64,000 bases of DNA from Elephas maximus indicus (taxonomy: Eukaryota > Chordata > Mammalia > Proboscidea > Elephantidae). Below are positions 21,746 through 34,834 of the stretch, piece by piece. The notes beneath the pieces were generated by a model. It searched no databases and was not told the DNA's origin. It saw only the letters and a program-made list of their open reading frames with translations. How positions within the stretch are numbered: position 1 is the stretch's first letter; each line of letters begins with the position of its first letter. The position numbers were made by a program, and so were the translations under genes. Where the stretch lies: NCBI RefSeq assembly GCF_024166365.1, contig NC_064820.1, positions 135,490,001 through 135,554,000 on the forward strand. The letters run 5' to 3'.

Positions 21746-24072
21746 AGAAACTGTATATTTCATAGCAGACAAATGGTTCTGTTAGTCACAAGGGAAATGA
21801 GAAAAAAGATTTCAAACTTTCAGTAGAATCAGTTACCAAGATATTAGCAATGTTAGCTGTGAAACATAAGCATTTGGCTTTATGTCTCAGTTACACAAGG
21901 CTGGGAAACACTTCAAAATGAAATTTAGAAACTTGAGTTTGGTTAAAAAACCTACTGTCATGCATGCACACACACAAGTACACACCCATACATACATATA
22001 TAGTGAGAACATTAGAAATAAGGATACAGAAAATAAGGTACAGGTTAAAATCAAGGTAACTCGAGACGAGTACAGAGCAATCAGCAATTTATTATTTACT
22101 GAAATTTTGTCTGATTTTAGTTTCTATTAGTTACATAGAAATTTAAAACAGAACCCTTCCCCCTGCCCCAGGTATTCCCTTAAAACTGCTTACTCCATTA
22201 CCTGGCCTTGTTAAAAAAGATAATTTTTTGTATATTAACAAGTGGGCAGCTTCACCTTGATTAGCTTTTATTACAAAGTTTCAATTTGACCCAATTAAGA
22301 AAAATTATTAATCTTTAGAGAATTAAAGACAAGAAAAAAGAAAATGATCATTTTTAATTTCTTCATATGCATCAAAAAATTAGACTGGAAGCCACAACTT
22401 CCCTTTTTCCACAATCTTCTAATCTTAGTAGCTCCTGAAGCAAGTTTCAACAAATACATTCTCTTTATCACAAAGTACTTCCTATATGTTGATTAGAACA
22501 AGAATCTTGAAAAGCTTCTTATACCAATCATGCATTTTCAGTGAAGAATATTCACACACAGTAACACAGATTTGAGGAAAAATCTGTCATGATGATTTAA
22601 GTTCTGGATCTGCTTATTTATCTGTAAAATGTGGAGGTGTTGCTACAGTCTCTAAGTTTCCTTCTGACAATACAGTGCTATAATTCTATCTGTAGTGTTG
22701 AGCACCTACTACTTGCAAAGTGCTATGCTACAAAGTCTTGCACCTAAACTGTAACTGTCCTTCAGGGCAACATCTAGAAGTTTCTTACTCAGCTTCTAAC
22801 TTTTCATTGGGCTCTGCGCAGCAAATAACGAACGAGCTGTTTGACTTACTCTGCATTCCCATTTCCACGGTCCAATTTTTATCTGCTAGCAACATGTGAA
22901 GACTGAGTATATGAAATATGACCAGCCTGAACTGTGATGAGAGTGTAAAATACACACTGGATTTTGAAGACTCCGTATGAAAAACAATATAAAATATCTC
23001 AGTATTTTGGATCGACTGGATTAATTTCATATTTTTACTTTTGAAATTTTGGCTATAAAAGATTTAAAATTGTATATGTGGTTCATGTTATATTTCCATT
23101 GGTCTAAATTCTAAGTACCTCATCCACAGATTAACCATGACCTCTCCTATTGGTGACCACAAAGGCAAAATAACCAGCAATTGTTCACATCACTCTTCTT
23201 TTATTCCTTTTCTTGCTATTTCAGTGTCTAGCCAACCGTCTGTCTTCATTATTACTTCACTAGGAGGATTAGGAATGATACTTATTTTATTCTACATTTT
23301 AGATAAGGATGATGATGATTCCACTCGTCTTTTTTCAGAACTTTGAGACAGAGACCATGTTACCCACAGAGATATCATAACACCCATTTCCTGACTAGTG
23401 AATACAGAAATGCCTCCGAAGTTCCAAGTCAGTGCTTGACCCTCCTTTTCTCAGATGTTGCCTTCCCTCTTCACTACCAGTGATGCCCCTTCCTTTAAAA
23501 TACAGCAACTTTTGATCATTTTATCTATAGTTACTGTGATTGAATTTCTGCTGTCTCCCTGACTCAGGTTAATCACATGACTGACCACAAGGGGAGCTAC
23601 ACAAGTGATGCAGCCATTAGCTTTACTAACTAGTCACATGCTTTATTTAAGACAGAAAAATGGAAGCCTTTGTAATTTCCTTAGACAGCAAGAAGCATTT
23701 TTTGAAGGAATATAACCTCCCTTCCCTAGGTACTCATCCAACTTCTTCCCTTAAATAAACCTGATTTTGACTTGTGAAAAGGTTTATGTTTAAAAACCAT
23801 TTATGCAACTATATAGGATTTGGAAACCTTTACTAAATCTGAATAATAATAAAAGTTTAAGGAATAGCAACAGTGAAACAAATATTTTGAGACTAGTATA
23901 AACATATATGTATAAAACAAGCTGAATATTTGAAAATAGTTAAGCAAAAAAAAAAAAAATACAACCAAGAAAACTTACTCTTGTATGTGTAAGAAATCGT
24001 ATTTTTACATACCTTTTGCTCTAGCCTTATTTTACTTTAATAGGCCTTTGATTAGAATTCTAATTCCCCATT
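21746..24072. other. Intergenic sequence, no gene recognised
   Basis: AT-rich sequence downstream of SNX2. A short CA/TA-rich microsatellite is at about 21963-22002. Open stretches such as 22785-23030 and 23137-23346 carry no recognisable motif. Confidence 0.5.
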
Positions 24073-24125
24073 ACCCCACTGCCATCGAGTCGATTCTGAC
24101 TCATAGTGATCCTATACAGTACAGT
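24073..24125 (-). repeat. AfroSINE tail fragment
   Basis: ccactgccatcgagtcgatt and about 30 bases more. The head is missing. Confidence 0.75.
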
Positions 24126-24181
24126 ATTAATAAGATATTTATATTGAAGTTTGACATTTTAAATAAAATATTTTAAAGTAG

Positions 24182-24335
24182 AAAGGCACTTTAGGAGTAT
24201 TATGCCCTTGTTTTATGAAGACATTAAAGTGGTATGCCCAAACTCACACAGCTACTAAGTGATAGAACCAAGACTTGAACACATGAATACTGGCCAAGTT
24301 TAGCTTATTCCACTATATTATGCTCTTTTATTCCT
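24182..24335 (-). repeat. MIR
   Basis: Reverse MIR with ttatgaagacattaaagtgg, actcacacagctactaagtg and agaaccaagacttgaacaca. Confidence 0.75.
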
Positions 24336-24467
24336 TTAACTTTCACCTGGTTAAATAAAAGAACTATTTATATCCTGACCTATAGAACTGAAAGATTATG
24401 TTAGCAGCACTATTAATGAGTTTGTTGTTCTATTTATTTGGAATGAAAGCATTTTAGTAATATAAAC

Positions 24468-24634
24468 AAAAAAAAAATCCGCTGCCATCGAGTCGACTCC
24501 AACTCATAGCGACCCTATAGGACAGAGCAGAACTGCCCCATAGGGTTTCCAAGGAGTGCCTGGTGGATTCAAACTGCCAACCTTTTGGTTACCAGCTGTA
24601 GCTCTTAACTGGCACGACACCAGCGTTTCCAAAT
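24468..24634 (-). repeat. AfroSINE
   Basis: Full minus-strand SINE with a well conserved tail (gctgccatcgagtcgactcc). Confidence 0.9.
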
Positions 24635-24639
24635 ATGAA

Positions 24640-26169
24640 CAGGAGACGTAAGACTGATGGGTGAATTTATTCATCTCTAGGGGAGAATGCTGAAATAATT
24701 AAATCTTGTTAATGTTCACAGGTAACATATTTCATATAATTTACTTGAAATTTCTCTCTTTAATAGAGGTGGGTAAGAGGAATGGGGTCTGGTCAGTTAC
24801 TTTTGTTAAGCTTGATCGAAACAGGAAATATTTATTATTCTATCTGGAGATACTGAATGTGTCAAATGAATATACCACAGCTGAATGGAAGATTTGGGTT
24901 TGAATATTAACTTATTAACTATACCTTTGGAAGTAATATAACTATGGGTATACTATGGATATAATACTAGGGCATCATTCTAACTGAATTTTATCCCTGG
25001 TAAGTCTATTTTTTGCTCAGTATTAATGGGGCAATAAGGTAGCATCTGATATATATTGGTATGAACTACTCATTTCTGAAAAGTGTTTAAGTTATTCAAG
25101 TAGAAGCAACAATAGAACACTGTGCTATTTTTGCTTCAGTTTCTTCTTTGCAAAAGAGCAAACATTGTTCTGCATCTTCCTGGGTTGTTTTCCTTTTCAA
25201 TTCATCAAGTCTTTATTATTAATCTATTATGTGTCAGAGACTCTGCTAGGTGCTAGGAGTATAAATACAAGTAACATCTATAGTAGACTTAAAATTTCAA
25301 TTGAAATCAGTGGAAGTAACCACATGGTTAAGATACTCTTAAGATATTAACTGTAGCCAATAAATTGCTAGAGAAGACTCAGTTACACATATTATCTTAT
25401 TCCTCTGGAAGGGACATATGGTTGTCATGCTTGAGAAGAGTGGTACCTTTAAGAATAAGTTTTATAAAATGAAAATAACTCTGATGCCAGGCACAGCTTA
25501 AATTTTCATCAGCATTAAGGTTTAGATAACAGCCATCTAAACAAGACAGATAATGGGTGAGAATGTTGCCAAAAACAAATTTCATTTTACTTCCAATTTG
25601 TTTTGGGTTATCCTTGGTTATTTATCAAATCACGGTGCATTTTAGCATGGTACCATTCTTTGTCAATTATGGCCACAGAGAGTCTACTTTTACTTTCAAA
25701 CAAAAGACAAAGTAAGAAAAGACAAAGAATGAACTGAGTAACTGAGTATATGTGAAGTCTTGGAGTCTGAAGATAACAACAGAAGATGAGCAAAATCCAT
25801 GAGACTTGTAAAAAAAAAGCACAAAAATAATTTTTTTCCTTCTGAATTCTTAAATTGGGCACTTCTAATGACAGATAAAAATCAAGCAAAGATAATGACT
25901 CTCTTCTTTACCCAGGACAAGAGCATTCACAAGAGTTGAAACAAGAGATAAATGTTCTTTGGTTTATGATGGTTTCATAAGAAAATGTAAGCTTCATTTA
26001 GTCATTTAATCATTTAAAAGGTCAGCTCTTTCTGTCAATTAAAATAATCAGGGAATCACAGCATTACCTATATATATCTAGGAAAAATTCCTTATTATTA
26101 AAAATGCTTTAAAAAGGTTCCTAATGATTACATACCCAAATAATCTGTTACTAAAGCTTCATAAGGAAT
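24640..26169. other. Intergenic sequence downstream of SNX2
   Basis: No gene. A probable L2 3'-end trace lies at 25195-25275 (gtcagagactctgctaggtg). The rest is AT-rich without recognised features. Confidence 0.5.
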
Positions 26170-26174
26170 ATCAT

Positions 26175-26180
26175 TTTATT
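26175..26180 (-). promoter_or_regulatory. Distal polyadenylation signal AATAAA of SNX2
   Basis: AATAAA on the minus strand about 420 bases after the SNX2 stop codon. It is a likely main 3' end by position. This is inference from the hexamer only. Confidence 0.45.
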
Positions 26181-26508
26181 ACTATAATCACAAAATCATA
26201 ATTTCTGTACAGGAATGTATAAGTGAACATTAGTCAATGCACTGATAATTCACTTCATAAGGATCAGATAAACATACTACAGGAACATACTATGAAGGAA
26301 AAAAAATATTGTAAAAGTTTCTGGCCTTGCAGTGCACTTTTTAGTGCAAGTATTTAAGACACAATAGTGTTCAATTCAGCAAACTATTGCAGAATGTCAT
26401 GCCACAGTCCACTTAATTCAAAGAGGGTCAGGACATGCAGCTTGTAATAAAATGTCAGAGTATATATATATATAAAAAACCACATTTAATTCATAAAATA
26501 TATAGTGG

Positions 26509-26514
26509 TTTATT
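26509..26514 (-). promoter_or_regulatory. Proximal polyadenylation signal AATAAA of SNX2
   Basis: AATAAA on the minus strand about 90 bases after the SNX2 stop codon. It could give a very short 3' UTR. Use is not shown by the sequence. Confidence 0.4.
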
Positions 26515-26599
26515 TAGATGGTTTTAAATGATTTCATTGTGGAATTCAGCATAATTAGAACAAACATCCAAGGTCATCTTAACAGGAATCATCTTCTTG

Positions 26600-26650
26600 C
26601 TAAGCAATGGCTTTGGCTTCAGGTAGAAATGCCTCCCAGTATTTTATCAG
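26600..26650 (-). CDS. SNX2: SNX2 exon 15, coding part, with stop codon
   Basis: 51 bp, LIKYWEAFLPEAKAIA followed by TAG. The acceptor is ...tccacag above base 26650. This is the normal C-terminus of SNX2 (residues 504-519). The exon continues as 3' UTR below base 26600. Confidence 0.97.
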   Translation of the reverse strand: MIKYWEAFLPEAKAIA

Positions 26651-27959
26651 CTGTGGATGACAATAAAAATATATCGTCATTACCTTTTTGTCACTCACAT
26701 GTATCCTGTATATTTTTAAAAATCTATACAAATAGCTAAAAATGATTAACATTTACTAATGTCTAGTTTTTAAGGGGATCACTTCAAGTTCTTTATCTGA
26801 AGTCAGTCAGTAAAATTTACTTAAGAATTATGACTCCTGGCTGGTATCAGTTTTTGATGTAAATTATAAGCACAAAAGAAATAAACTTTAGTTTTTTTTT
26901 TTTAAATGCATACTTGTATATCTAGAGTCTGTCACCAAATAAGATTACCTGAAATAATACAACTGTGATCACCTACTCCAATATAAAGTGATATCATCTT
27001 CTAAGTCAGAAAATATTCACATTTTATGTTATTGCTGGCCTTGAATGGGGGAAAGTAGAAAATACTGGGCAAGAAAGGGAAAAGGAACTGGCAAGAATTA
27101 ACTGCTAGTCTCCCCGGACAGTCCAGAGAATAGATTAAAGCATAAACCAAGGTTATGTGTAAAACAAAACAACAGGCTCATATGACTTATTTTCATATTT
27201 AAAAAATCTAACTTTATGAACTGTTTAAACAAAAACTAAATATCATCTGAAGACATAAATGTCATCACCTAATTAAAAAATATAATCTATTATATTTTAC
27301 ATGAACGAGTTTTTTGATGCACTTATTTTAAAACTGGAAGACACTGAATGACTATTTAGGACATTAATCTGATAAATTATTCAAATTTATGTTAAAAAAT
27401 ACAGGTGAAAAAAATCCCAACTATTATATTGCTGCAGACTTTTATTTAATGTAACATTAGAACTCATGGTCTTCTCTAGTTAAGGAGACAAATGCCTCCT
27501 GTGGCTTGGCGAAAGCCCAAACACAACCACTACAAAAAAAAAAAAAATACAATTTTTTTTTTATACTTAAAAAACAAAACAAAACAAAATTTCATTTTAA
27601 GTTCTATCTATATGGAACAAAAGAACTTGCTATAAGAATTTACTCAAACAGGTCTGATCAACAAGGAAATAAAACTAGAAAAGTAGAGAAAGGTTAAAGT
27701 TGTCCAGGTTTCTCACAGCTTGAACTTCGGAAAAATTTATCTGTCTAGTGTTTAGAAGTGGTAGAGGCAAAAAGGACCTGGGATAGTTTTCACTATGTTG
27801 ACTATGTTTTCTTCTTTGCTGTCATTGGCTTTCTCTATTCCATTTCTTTTCCTTCTTAGAGTTTAAAAGCCCGTTTCATTAATCATCTTCTTGAAAACAA
27901 AAAAGTATACCAAAAATGAATTCTAGAGGAAGTCTGTAAGTTACACAAAATTAGCTTAC
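26651..27959. other. SNX2 intron 14, no other feature
   Basis: 1.3 kb intron, AT-rich, with an A-run at about 27533-27548. No repeat family recognised with confidence. Confidence 0.6.
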
Positions 27960-28031
27960 CTGTTGTTGTGTTTGTACTAATGATTCTAAGTACTTGATAA
28001 TAACAGTTTTAAAATCTTTCACTCGTTCTTT
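27960..28031 (-). CDS. SNX2: SNX2 exon 14 (BAR domain helix 3)
   Basis: 72 bp, 24 whole codons KERVKDFKTVIIKYLESLVQ then TQQQ. The acceptor is ...tttaacag and the donor gtaagc. It covers about residues 480-503, the end of the last BAR helix. The intron between exons 13 and 14 is only 125 bp. Confidence 0.97.
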
Positions 28032-28156
28032 CTGTTAAATAAAGTACAATATATGAAAACATGTCCATTAGTAGAAAACTAGACTCAATTTTATCCCCAA
28101 ATTGCCACAAAATATGACCATGTTGTTAGGAAAAATGCAAAAACTATTATACATGC

Positions 28157-28237
28157 CTCAAATCTTCCCACTTCTTTTCGAATCGTTTTAGAGATCTGTT
28201 CAAAATCTCTTTCTCCTTGTTGCACTTTGGCCTCCCA
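28157..28237 (-). CDS. SNX2: SNX2 exon 13 (BAR domain), followed by a GC donor
   Basis: 81 bp, 27 whole codons WEAKVQQGERDFEQISKTIR...GRFE. The acceptor is ...ttattag. Directly after the final GAG codon the intron begins GCATGTA on the minus strand (GC at 28156-28155), not GT. The flank GAG|GCATGT fits the consensus of the minor GC-AG class. The nearest GT, four bases further on, would break the frame into exon 14, so the GC donor is the sensible reading. It covers about residues 453-479. Confidence 0.95.
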
Positions 28238-29481
28238 CTAATAAAAACAAACAAAAACGCACAAATATTTCATTCTTGTCTGAGAAAAAATTCTAGTACT
28301 AGCTGTCATGACCACTTATTTCTAGTAAAGTTTAACATAATGTCTGAAAACCCTGAGAAAGCCCAATGTCGGCAAAGTCCAACTTAGCATCACCCAAACT
28401 TGGACCTAACTTTCTGGTGGTAGAAATGGGTGTCAACTTGATAATTCATTCTTATTAATATTTCACTGCCATATTTACTCAAGATCAGAATATTTCATAA
28501 CTTGATGAACCACAATGTCCACAGCTTAATTAAATGTAAATAAGATAGAGGAAAATATATTCGATATGAAACTCATTATCAAGTAATTTGGTAGAGTTAC
28601 AGTGCGCAATTTCCTCATTTCTTTTTTCATCATTAATTATTTAAGACTATGTCAGCAATATCCTGTTAATTTCAAGAATACATGTTCATCACAATTTATA
28701 TGCTCATGGAAATACTTTAAATTAGGAAAATTATATGACAAATATTTTAAAAACATTTTTGTAATGGTAAAATGATCAGATTTACTAAAAAAAAAAAAAA
28801 CGTGGAATTATGGTCTACTAAAGACCCATTGGTAAACATTGAATTCAGTACAGAAACAACAAAATATTGTGATTAGTGATCAATGGAAACAACTAAAATA
28901 AAATAACTGAAGATTTAAGCAATGAAAATGGTATTTTCCCACTATGTAACCAAAACACTGGTACATACTCTGCAAAGAGCAGGTACATTTATTTTTAGTA
29001 ACATAAAGGTTAGCCTACCTCTTCAATTTCCTTATTGAAGCATGGCAAAAAAAGTGTATAAATTATAATAAACTTATACAAATTTAAAATACCATATATA
29101 AGACATATATATGGGGGATAATGTTGCCTGGATGGCTAAATGTGGGATAAGGCTATCTCTAAAACTATTTTTAGACACAAAATAAGTAATTACTTGAAAT
29201 CAAATTAACTATCTCAAAAGAAATGTGTACTTATTAAGACAAAGGTTTATTTTAGATCTTTTCCTTGTCTGCTTCTTTACGCATTACATAATCACGTGGA
29301 GGTCACAAAGGACTCTGGAAACTTCAATGATGATAAAAATGTTAAAGTAATTCTAACACAGTCATAAAAATATGGAAAAATAGCTAAGTGTTGAATGGTG
29401 CAGAAAAAAATCTATGAAAAATTATGCATATATGAATGACTCATGAAAAACTTAAGTGATCAAGTATTTAACATTAATCAC
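28238..29481. other. SNX2 intron 12, no other feature
   Basis: AT-rich intron sequence. No recent repeat seen. Confidence 0.6.
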
Positions 29482-29625
29482 CTCTCTTATTTCATTCTTA
29501 GCTTGCTGTATTTTATCTGGTTTGTTAGCAACCATCATTTTTGCCTCAGTTTCACGTTTTTTGAGCAAAGTAATTTGAGCATCTTCCCATTTCTGCCAGC
29601 ACTTCATTCGATGATCAAACACACC
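29482..29625 (-). CDS. SNX2: SNX2 exon 12 (BAR domain helix 2-3)
   Basis: 144 bp, 48 whole codons [20 protein letters not shown]...QQAKNEIRE. The acceptor is ...cttacag and the donor gtgatt. It covers about residues 405-452. Differences from human SNX2 as remembered are His for Gln in FDHRM and Thr for Ala in KKRETEAK. The exon is separated from exon 11 by a 8.8 kb intron that contains the inverted RTE element. Confidence 0.97.
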
Positions 29626-30629
29626 CTGTAAGTGAATAATATAATGCTATTAAGTAACATGTGAAATGCTTTCATAAGGCTAGGAGTGCTGTAATATTGA
29701 AAACATAAAACCAACATTTAAATGCTATTCTAATATACATACCAACATACTGAATATAAACATGTCAATATAAAAAACAATTCCATATTCATTGCATAAA
29801 AACAAAAAACCTTGTATCTGGATGAAAATGAGAGTTCAGAGTCAAGAAAAAAAACTATTAACAAAATCCATTTCACTTGCCTTTAGAGTTTTAAATCTGG
29901 CTTATAATAAGATTTCTAAGATATTTTTATACTTTGAAAAAAAGATTAACAGAAAAATGCTGGTAGCATATCTATGTTTGAAGATTTCCTATGAAACAAC
30001 AGCAAAAGTAGATTTGAGTGTTAAAAATATGTTGGAGATGAGAAAAGAAAATGAGAAGACTCATAAGATAACAGAAGTAAAGTTAAGTAAAAAGTGTAAT
30101 GGAAGAGAAGAAATTACCAATAGCAAATAAAGGAAAGGAGAAGGAATTAAAAAATAGAGGTATAACAAAATGAAAAATGAGACAGTCCTACGAGGAAAAG
30201 GGCAAGAACAATATGTAGATACGCACTATGCAGAACTAATGAAGAAACGGACAAACGACTGTAACAGAACAATTCACCAAGTCTACCATTTCTCTCAAGT
30301 GGTCTGGCGGAGCAAGTGAAAGGAGGCAGAAAATGAAATATAGGCATGAGAATAATTAGAAGTCTCAGGAAAGAACTGACAGATAAGATGGGAGAATCCA
30401 ATGATAATTCCTGTCCTACCTTGACTTTGGGGATACATTAATACTATTTTAGTATTTACTAATCAAATAAATGAAACATGTTAATAAATCAGGTAGAACA
30501 GAAAACATTAAACCATAAAACGATTTTAATTTCTTCCAAATAAAACACTTTGAGGATCAAGAAGCAGTAAATACATGTTTCTATAAGGACCTTCTAAAGA
30601 CAAATATGTACGTAGTATATTGTAAGAAA
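29626..30629. other. SNX2 intron 11, first part
   Basis: A 112-codon open stretch at 29792-30130 on the plus strand is Lys/Asn-rich and has no motif. I take it as chance in A-rich intron DNA. Confidence 0.5.
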
Positions 30630-30800
30630 CAATGCAGGATTTGGAATAAATCAACTTTGGATTCTAATACTAGTTTTATCACTGTATGATATTGGGTAAA
30701 CTTATTTCATTTCTCTAAGCCATAATTCCCCCATATGTAAACAGGGAGAAATGACACTTTGTAGATGAGAAATAACATGAAATGTATATAGCACAAATAA
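30630..30800 (+). repeat. MIR
   Basis: Plus-strand MIR traces: tatgatattgggtaaactta, ctctaagccataattccccc. Diverged. Confidence 0.6.
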
Positions 30801-30811
30801 TTTAATTTAGT

Positions 30812-31013
30812 GGATGCTGGATGACACAAATCTTTTGCAGCTGGCTGCTAACCTAAAGGCTGGAGGGTCGAACCCACCTAGTGGCTCAGTGGAAGAAAAG
30901 CCCTGGTGATTTGCTTCCTAAAGATTACAGCCAAGAAAACCCTATGGAGTAGTTCTACTCTGTAACACATGGGGTTGCCATGAGTCAAGGGGCCGACTCA
31001 GTGGCAGCTAATA
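30812..31013 (+). repeat. AfroSINE, longer variant
   Basis: Plus-strand SINE with the tcctaaagattacagccaag block and tail ggggttgccatgagtcaagg. Confidence 0.88.
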
Positions 31014-32189
31014 ACAAAAAACATTATGGATTATTTCTAAGTACCACATATATATAAATTTAGTTGATTAATTCTAGATTTCTATTAAAATGTAAATAAT
31101 AATTTTGTTATATAAAAAAATAACAATTGAACCACACGTATACAATACACCATATTTCCAAAACATATGCAACAGCATTAAAAAACCCAATCAACCAGAA
31201 ACCAAAGTATTTTTTTCCCAAAGAGATTGTATACATCTTAAATTAAAAAATGCTCTCTTGATGAGTTCTATGAAATTTGAAAGAATATATAATTTATGAC
31301 CTCTTCCATTTTTATACTGGTAATACTTTATATTGCTCTCTAAATCCTTTAAAACTCAATCTCTAGAGAAACAGGGCCATATCAGCTCTTAATTTGTAAA
31401 CTCCTGTTCAGTAACAATTTGTTTACTTAAAACATATACCAATAAAGGGCAAAAGTTACCCAAAAGCCCTTTAATTTCAGTATTTAAGTTCTTCTTAATA
31501 TGTATCAGCTGATTTTTCATTAATATGCTGAATCTAAACTAATTTGGTCCCTGCACAATTTATTATCTCACAATATTCCAGAACCATCTCATATTTATTG
31601 TATACAGATGTAGGAGGTATGGTAAGGGCCAGACTAAGTCAGGTTATTTAACAAAAAAAAAATCAACTCTATACGAATCAACTTTTTACTACCCTTGCAA
31701 CACAAAAATAGAAAAAAAAAAAAAGGAATCAGAACAGTATTTAAACTCCTAACAAGACTATTAAATCAAGTAAATCCAAAGTTCATGCTTCCCCTTATGT
31801 GAAGATGCTAATCCATACCAGTGAGAGGTTTACACTGCTCATCCACTTAGGTCCTTCATCCACTGCCTAAAATTTATGGTACACATTTGTATACAAGTTG
31901 TTCTAAGATGAAATTGCAGTTACGGAACAGTTTTCTGAGCCTGGCAGGAAATTTAACCCTGTATCTTTGATTTCATTAATACCATATTCTAATTCAATGA
32001 ATCTGGAACTATGCTGCCCAGCTTCCTAGGATTTTGAAGGGAATGCTACAATAGTTAGAGCTAAACAATGAAACCGGTAAACTCCTTGAGGAAACCATTT
32101 GTTGATTTTTTAAAAAATTGTTTGATATATTTTATAAATTGGGATTCCTGGTGAGAATTCTTGTATGAAAAGTTCTAGTGCTACTAACG
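31014..32189. other. SNX2 intron 11, no recognised feature
   Basis: AT-rich intron sequence. No gene or clear repeat. Confidence 0.5.
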
Positions 32190-32366
32190 GGAGCCCTGGC
32201 TGTGCAAAGATTAAACACTCAGCTGCTAACTGAAAGGCTGGTGGTTTGAACACACTCAGTGGCTCTGCAGGCGAAAGACCTGGTGATCTACCTCCAGGAA
32301 GATTACAGCCTAGGAAGCCCTATGGGATAGTTCCTCTCTGTCCCACAGGGTCGCTATGAGTCAGAA
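32190..32366 (+). repeat. AfroSINE
   Basis: Plus-strand SINE starting gggagccctggctgtgcaaa, longer variant. Confidence 0.88.
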
Positions 32367-33363
32367 TAGAGGCACACGAAACAAGCGTTCAGAACACTGA
32401 ATACCATTGTAGTCAATGACTGACACTACTCCAGTGGTTCACAGAAGGCCATTACATAAGAAGGCATATAAAGGGTTGACCACCCAACAGATGTTAGCTT
32501 ACAGCATTAGCCAAAACGTGGAGTCCTAGATAGATGTCAGATGACACGTACTGTAAAAAAGAGAAAACATGAGTTTTCTGGATATAAGCCCAGGTTTAGG
32601 CACTACTTTGAAATGGGTTAAATGTACCTCTTTCTTTCAGGCCCTAATTCCTGATGTTCTTAGGTCCCTACTTTGGCTCTATACTCTAACCCCCAAAGTA
32701 CTACAAGTTCCAAAATTACCATCAGAAAAGTATTCTCAATATGAATAAAACAAAGGCTCATTAGTATTAAACAGCTATTAGAAATAGGTAAGATAAAAAC
32801 ACAGAAGAAAGCTGGGCAAAGGAGATAAAACAGTTCATTCATAGAAAGAGATGCAAATGGCTTATCATTTTAAAAGATGCCTGCTCCTTAAATCCACATT
32901 AAGGATATTAAAACTTATACACAACAATATCTTCATCATTGGTTGGGAGAAGAAGGAACTCATATGTCAGTGGAGTATAAAGAAATATGATCTCTTTACA
33001 CAGTAATTTACCAATGTTCACTGAAATTTAAAATACATATACCCTTTGGCTAGCAATTCTACTTCTAGGACTTCTATACTCAAAGACTTATCAAGATACT
33101 GGATATTCTTTAAGATTAGACTGGTTAAATAATTCAAGGTATAAATACACATACATACACTATATGATGGAAGAAAAAGAAAGAAAATTAGTTTCATATA
33201 CATGGATAATTCTGTAAAGAGCCACAAAGAAGCTAACTTGACTGACGAGAGAGAGACTAGAGGCCTTAAGCAGAAGGAAAATTTACTTTTTTGGGCTTTG
33301 GGCTATTAAATTATTATGTACATGTATTACTTTTTCAAAAAACAAATAAATTAGCTTAAGACA
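32367..33363. other. SNX2 intron 11, no recognised feature
   Basis: No gene or clear repeat. Weak old-L1-like wording near 33000-33110 (acccttttggctagcaattc type). Confidence 0.45.
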
Positions 33364-33566
33364 AGGAGCCTGGGTAGCACAATGAATAAGTATTCAGACG
33401 CTAACTGAAAGGTTGGCAGTTCGAACTCACCCAGCGGCTCTTCGGGAGAAAGACCTGATGACCTGCTTCTGTAAAGATTACAGCCTGGCAAACCCTATGA
33501 GGCAGTTCTACTCTGTCACATGGGGTCACTGTAAGTTGAAAATTGACTTGATGTACCTAACAACAG
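33364..33566 (+). repeat. AfroSINE, longer variant
   Basis: Plus-strand SINE, ggagcctgggtagcacaatg to tcactgtaagttgaaaattg. Confidence 0.88.
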
Positions 33567-34834
33567 TTTAAAACAAAAAACCTAACAAAAACCTCACAAA
33601 AATTACTTATCAGCCACTTCCATAATTTCTCATTATGACTTGACCATAGCTCTTTAATCCTCTTTTAGTCACTGAATCACTAATTCAGCATTTCCCAAAG
33701 TGTGTCCCACAAATGTTAACAGACATTAGTGGAAAAGGATTCTGTTCATATGAATTTGGGAGCCTCTGAATTAAACAGTCAAATGACTTAATTTTTTTTT
33801 AAACCCTAGACAGTTCCGAGCATTCTCAATCTCTAAGACAGAGATATTATATATATTATTTCATAAACTTAGCTGCCTGTGGTACATCTTGGTGCCAGTA
33901 TTCTATAGAGAAAAAAACACATGTCAGGAAATAGGGATATAACTGTAGTAGTAGGCAACGTAAAAATACAGTGAAAAGATTTTGACAATACGAGGGAAGC
34001 TGTTTTTGAGGGACCCACACCCATTACACAGGCAGGCCATCCCTGCCAGGCAGTGTTCTCCCAGGTTAGCACTTCTTAGCAGAGACTCCTTCCCATAAAC
34101 ACTTCCCAGCTTCCCTTTTTAAACTTAACAGATTTTTAAAAAGTGTCATATATTTTTGGGGGTCATATTTTTAAGACATCTTTTACACTTGCAGGAGCTC
34201 TGGAATGAAGTAAGAGTAGGTGGGGTAGAAACAGGAATCACCACCCATGAGCTGGATTTCCAAATATCACAAGTTGCCTTACATAATGAACTATATTCTC
34301 GTACCTACTATCTTTACTACCATCTTTAAATTACTGAAAAGAAAAATTAGCCACCACAGAATATAAAAATTTAAAACGAATATAACAGTATATAAGAGTT
34401 GGTAAACTGGTAAATTTACCAAACCTAAGGAAGCACCATTCTTTGGTAATAACTGCCACAGTTAGCATGAGGACAGAATCTTCAATAAATATGCACTGTA
34501 TTGATGTTCTAATTGTAGGTGAATACTAATTTGATCAAGACTTTAGCTGAAAATTTTGTATAAGAAGTCAAGGAACAAGCTCTCTAACTTTATGTTTGAA
34601 TTCAAGGTAAAAGGTTAAATACTCAGTTCTCCTCCTACCCCATAATAATGAATATTCAAAAAATTATTTGAAAACACCGTAATATTTTAAAGAATATTCT
34701 GAAACGTGATAGATTAAATATACTCGGTTCAGTTTAACTGCCTGGCTATTGGTGATATCTGTAAAATACAAATTTTCATTAGTTAACAGAATTACTTTCT
34801 CAATTATTCAGAAACTGAAGACTACCTGGGGTTA
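33567..34834. other. SNX2 intron 11, mostly unassigned
   Basis: A possible hAT-type (MER) fragment lies at about 33685-33760 (catttcccaaagtgtgtccc). No gene. Confidence 0.35.

Larger units (their letters stand above)
26170..26599 (-). other. SNX2: SNX2 3' UTR (probable extent)
   Basis: AT-rich sequence after the SNX2 stop codon, free of recognised young repeats. A short TA run lies at 26460-26475. Two AATAAA signals on the minus strand (26514-26509 and 26180-26175) suggest short and longer 3' ends. The exact end is inferred from the signals, not observed. Confidence 0.6.

Noticed and set aside
29792..30130. 112-codon open frame on the plus strand in an SNX2 intron
   Set aside because: Lys/Asn-rich reading of A-rich DNA; no motif and no supporting context.
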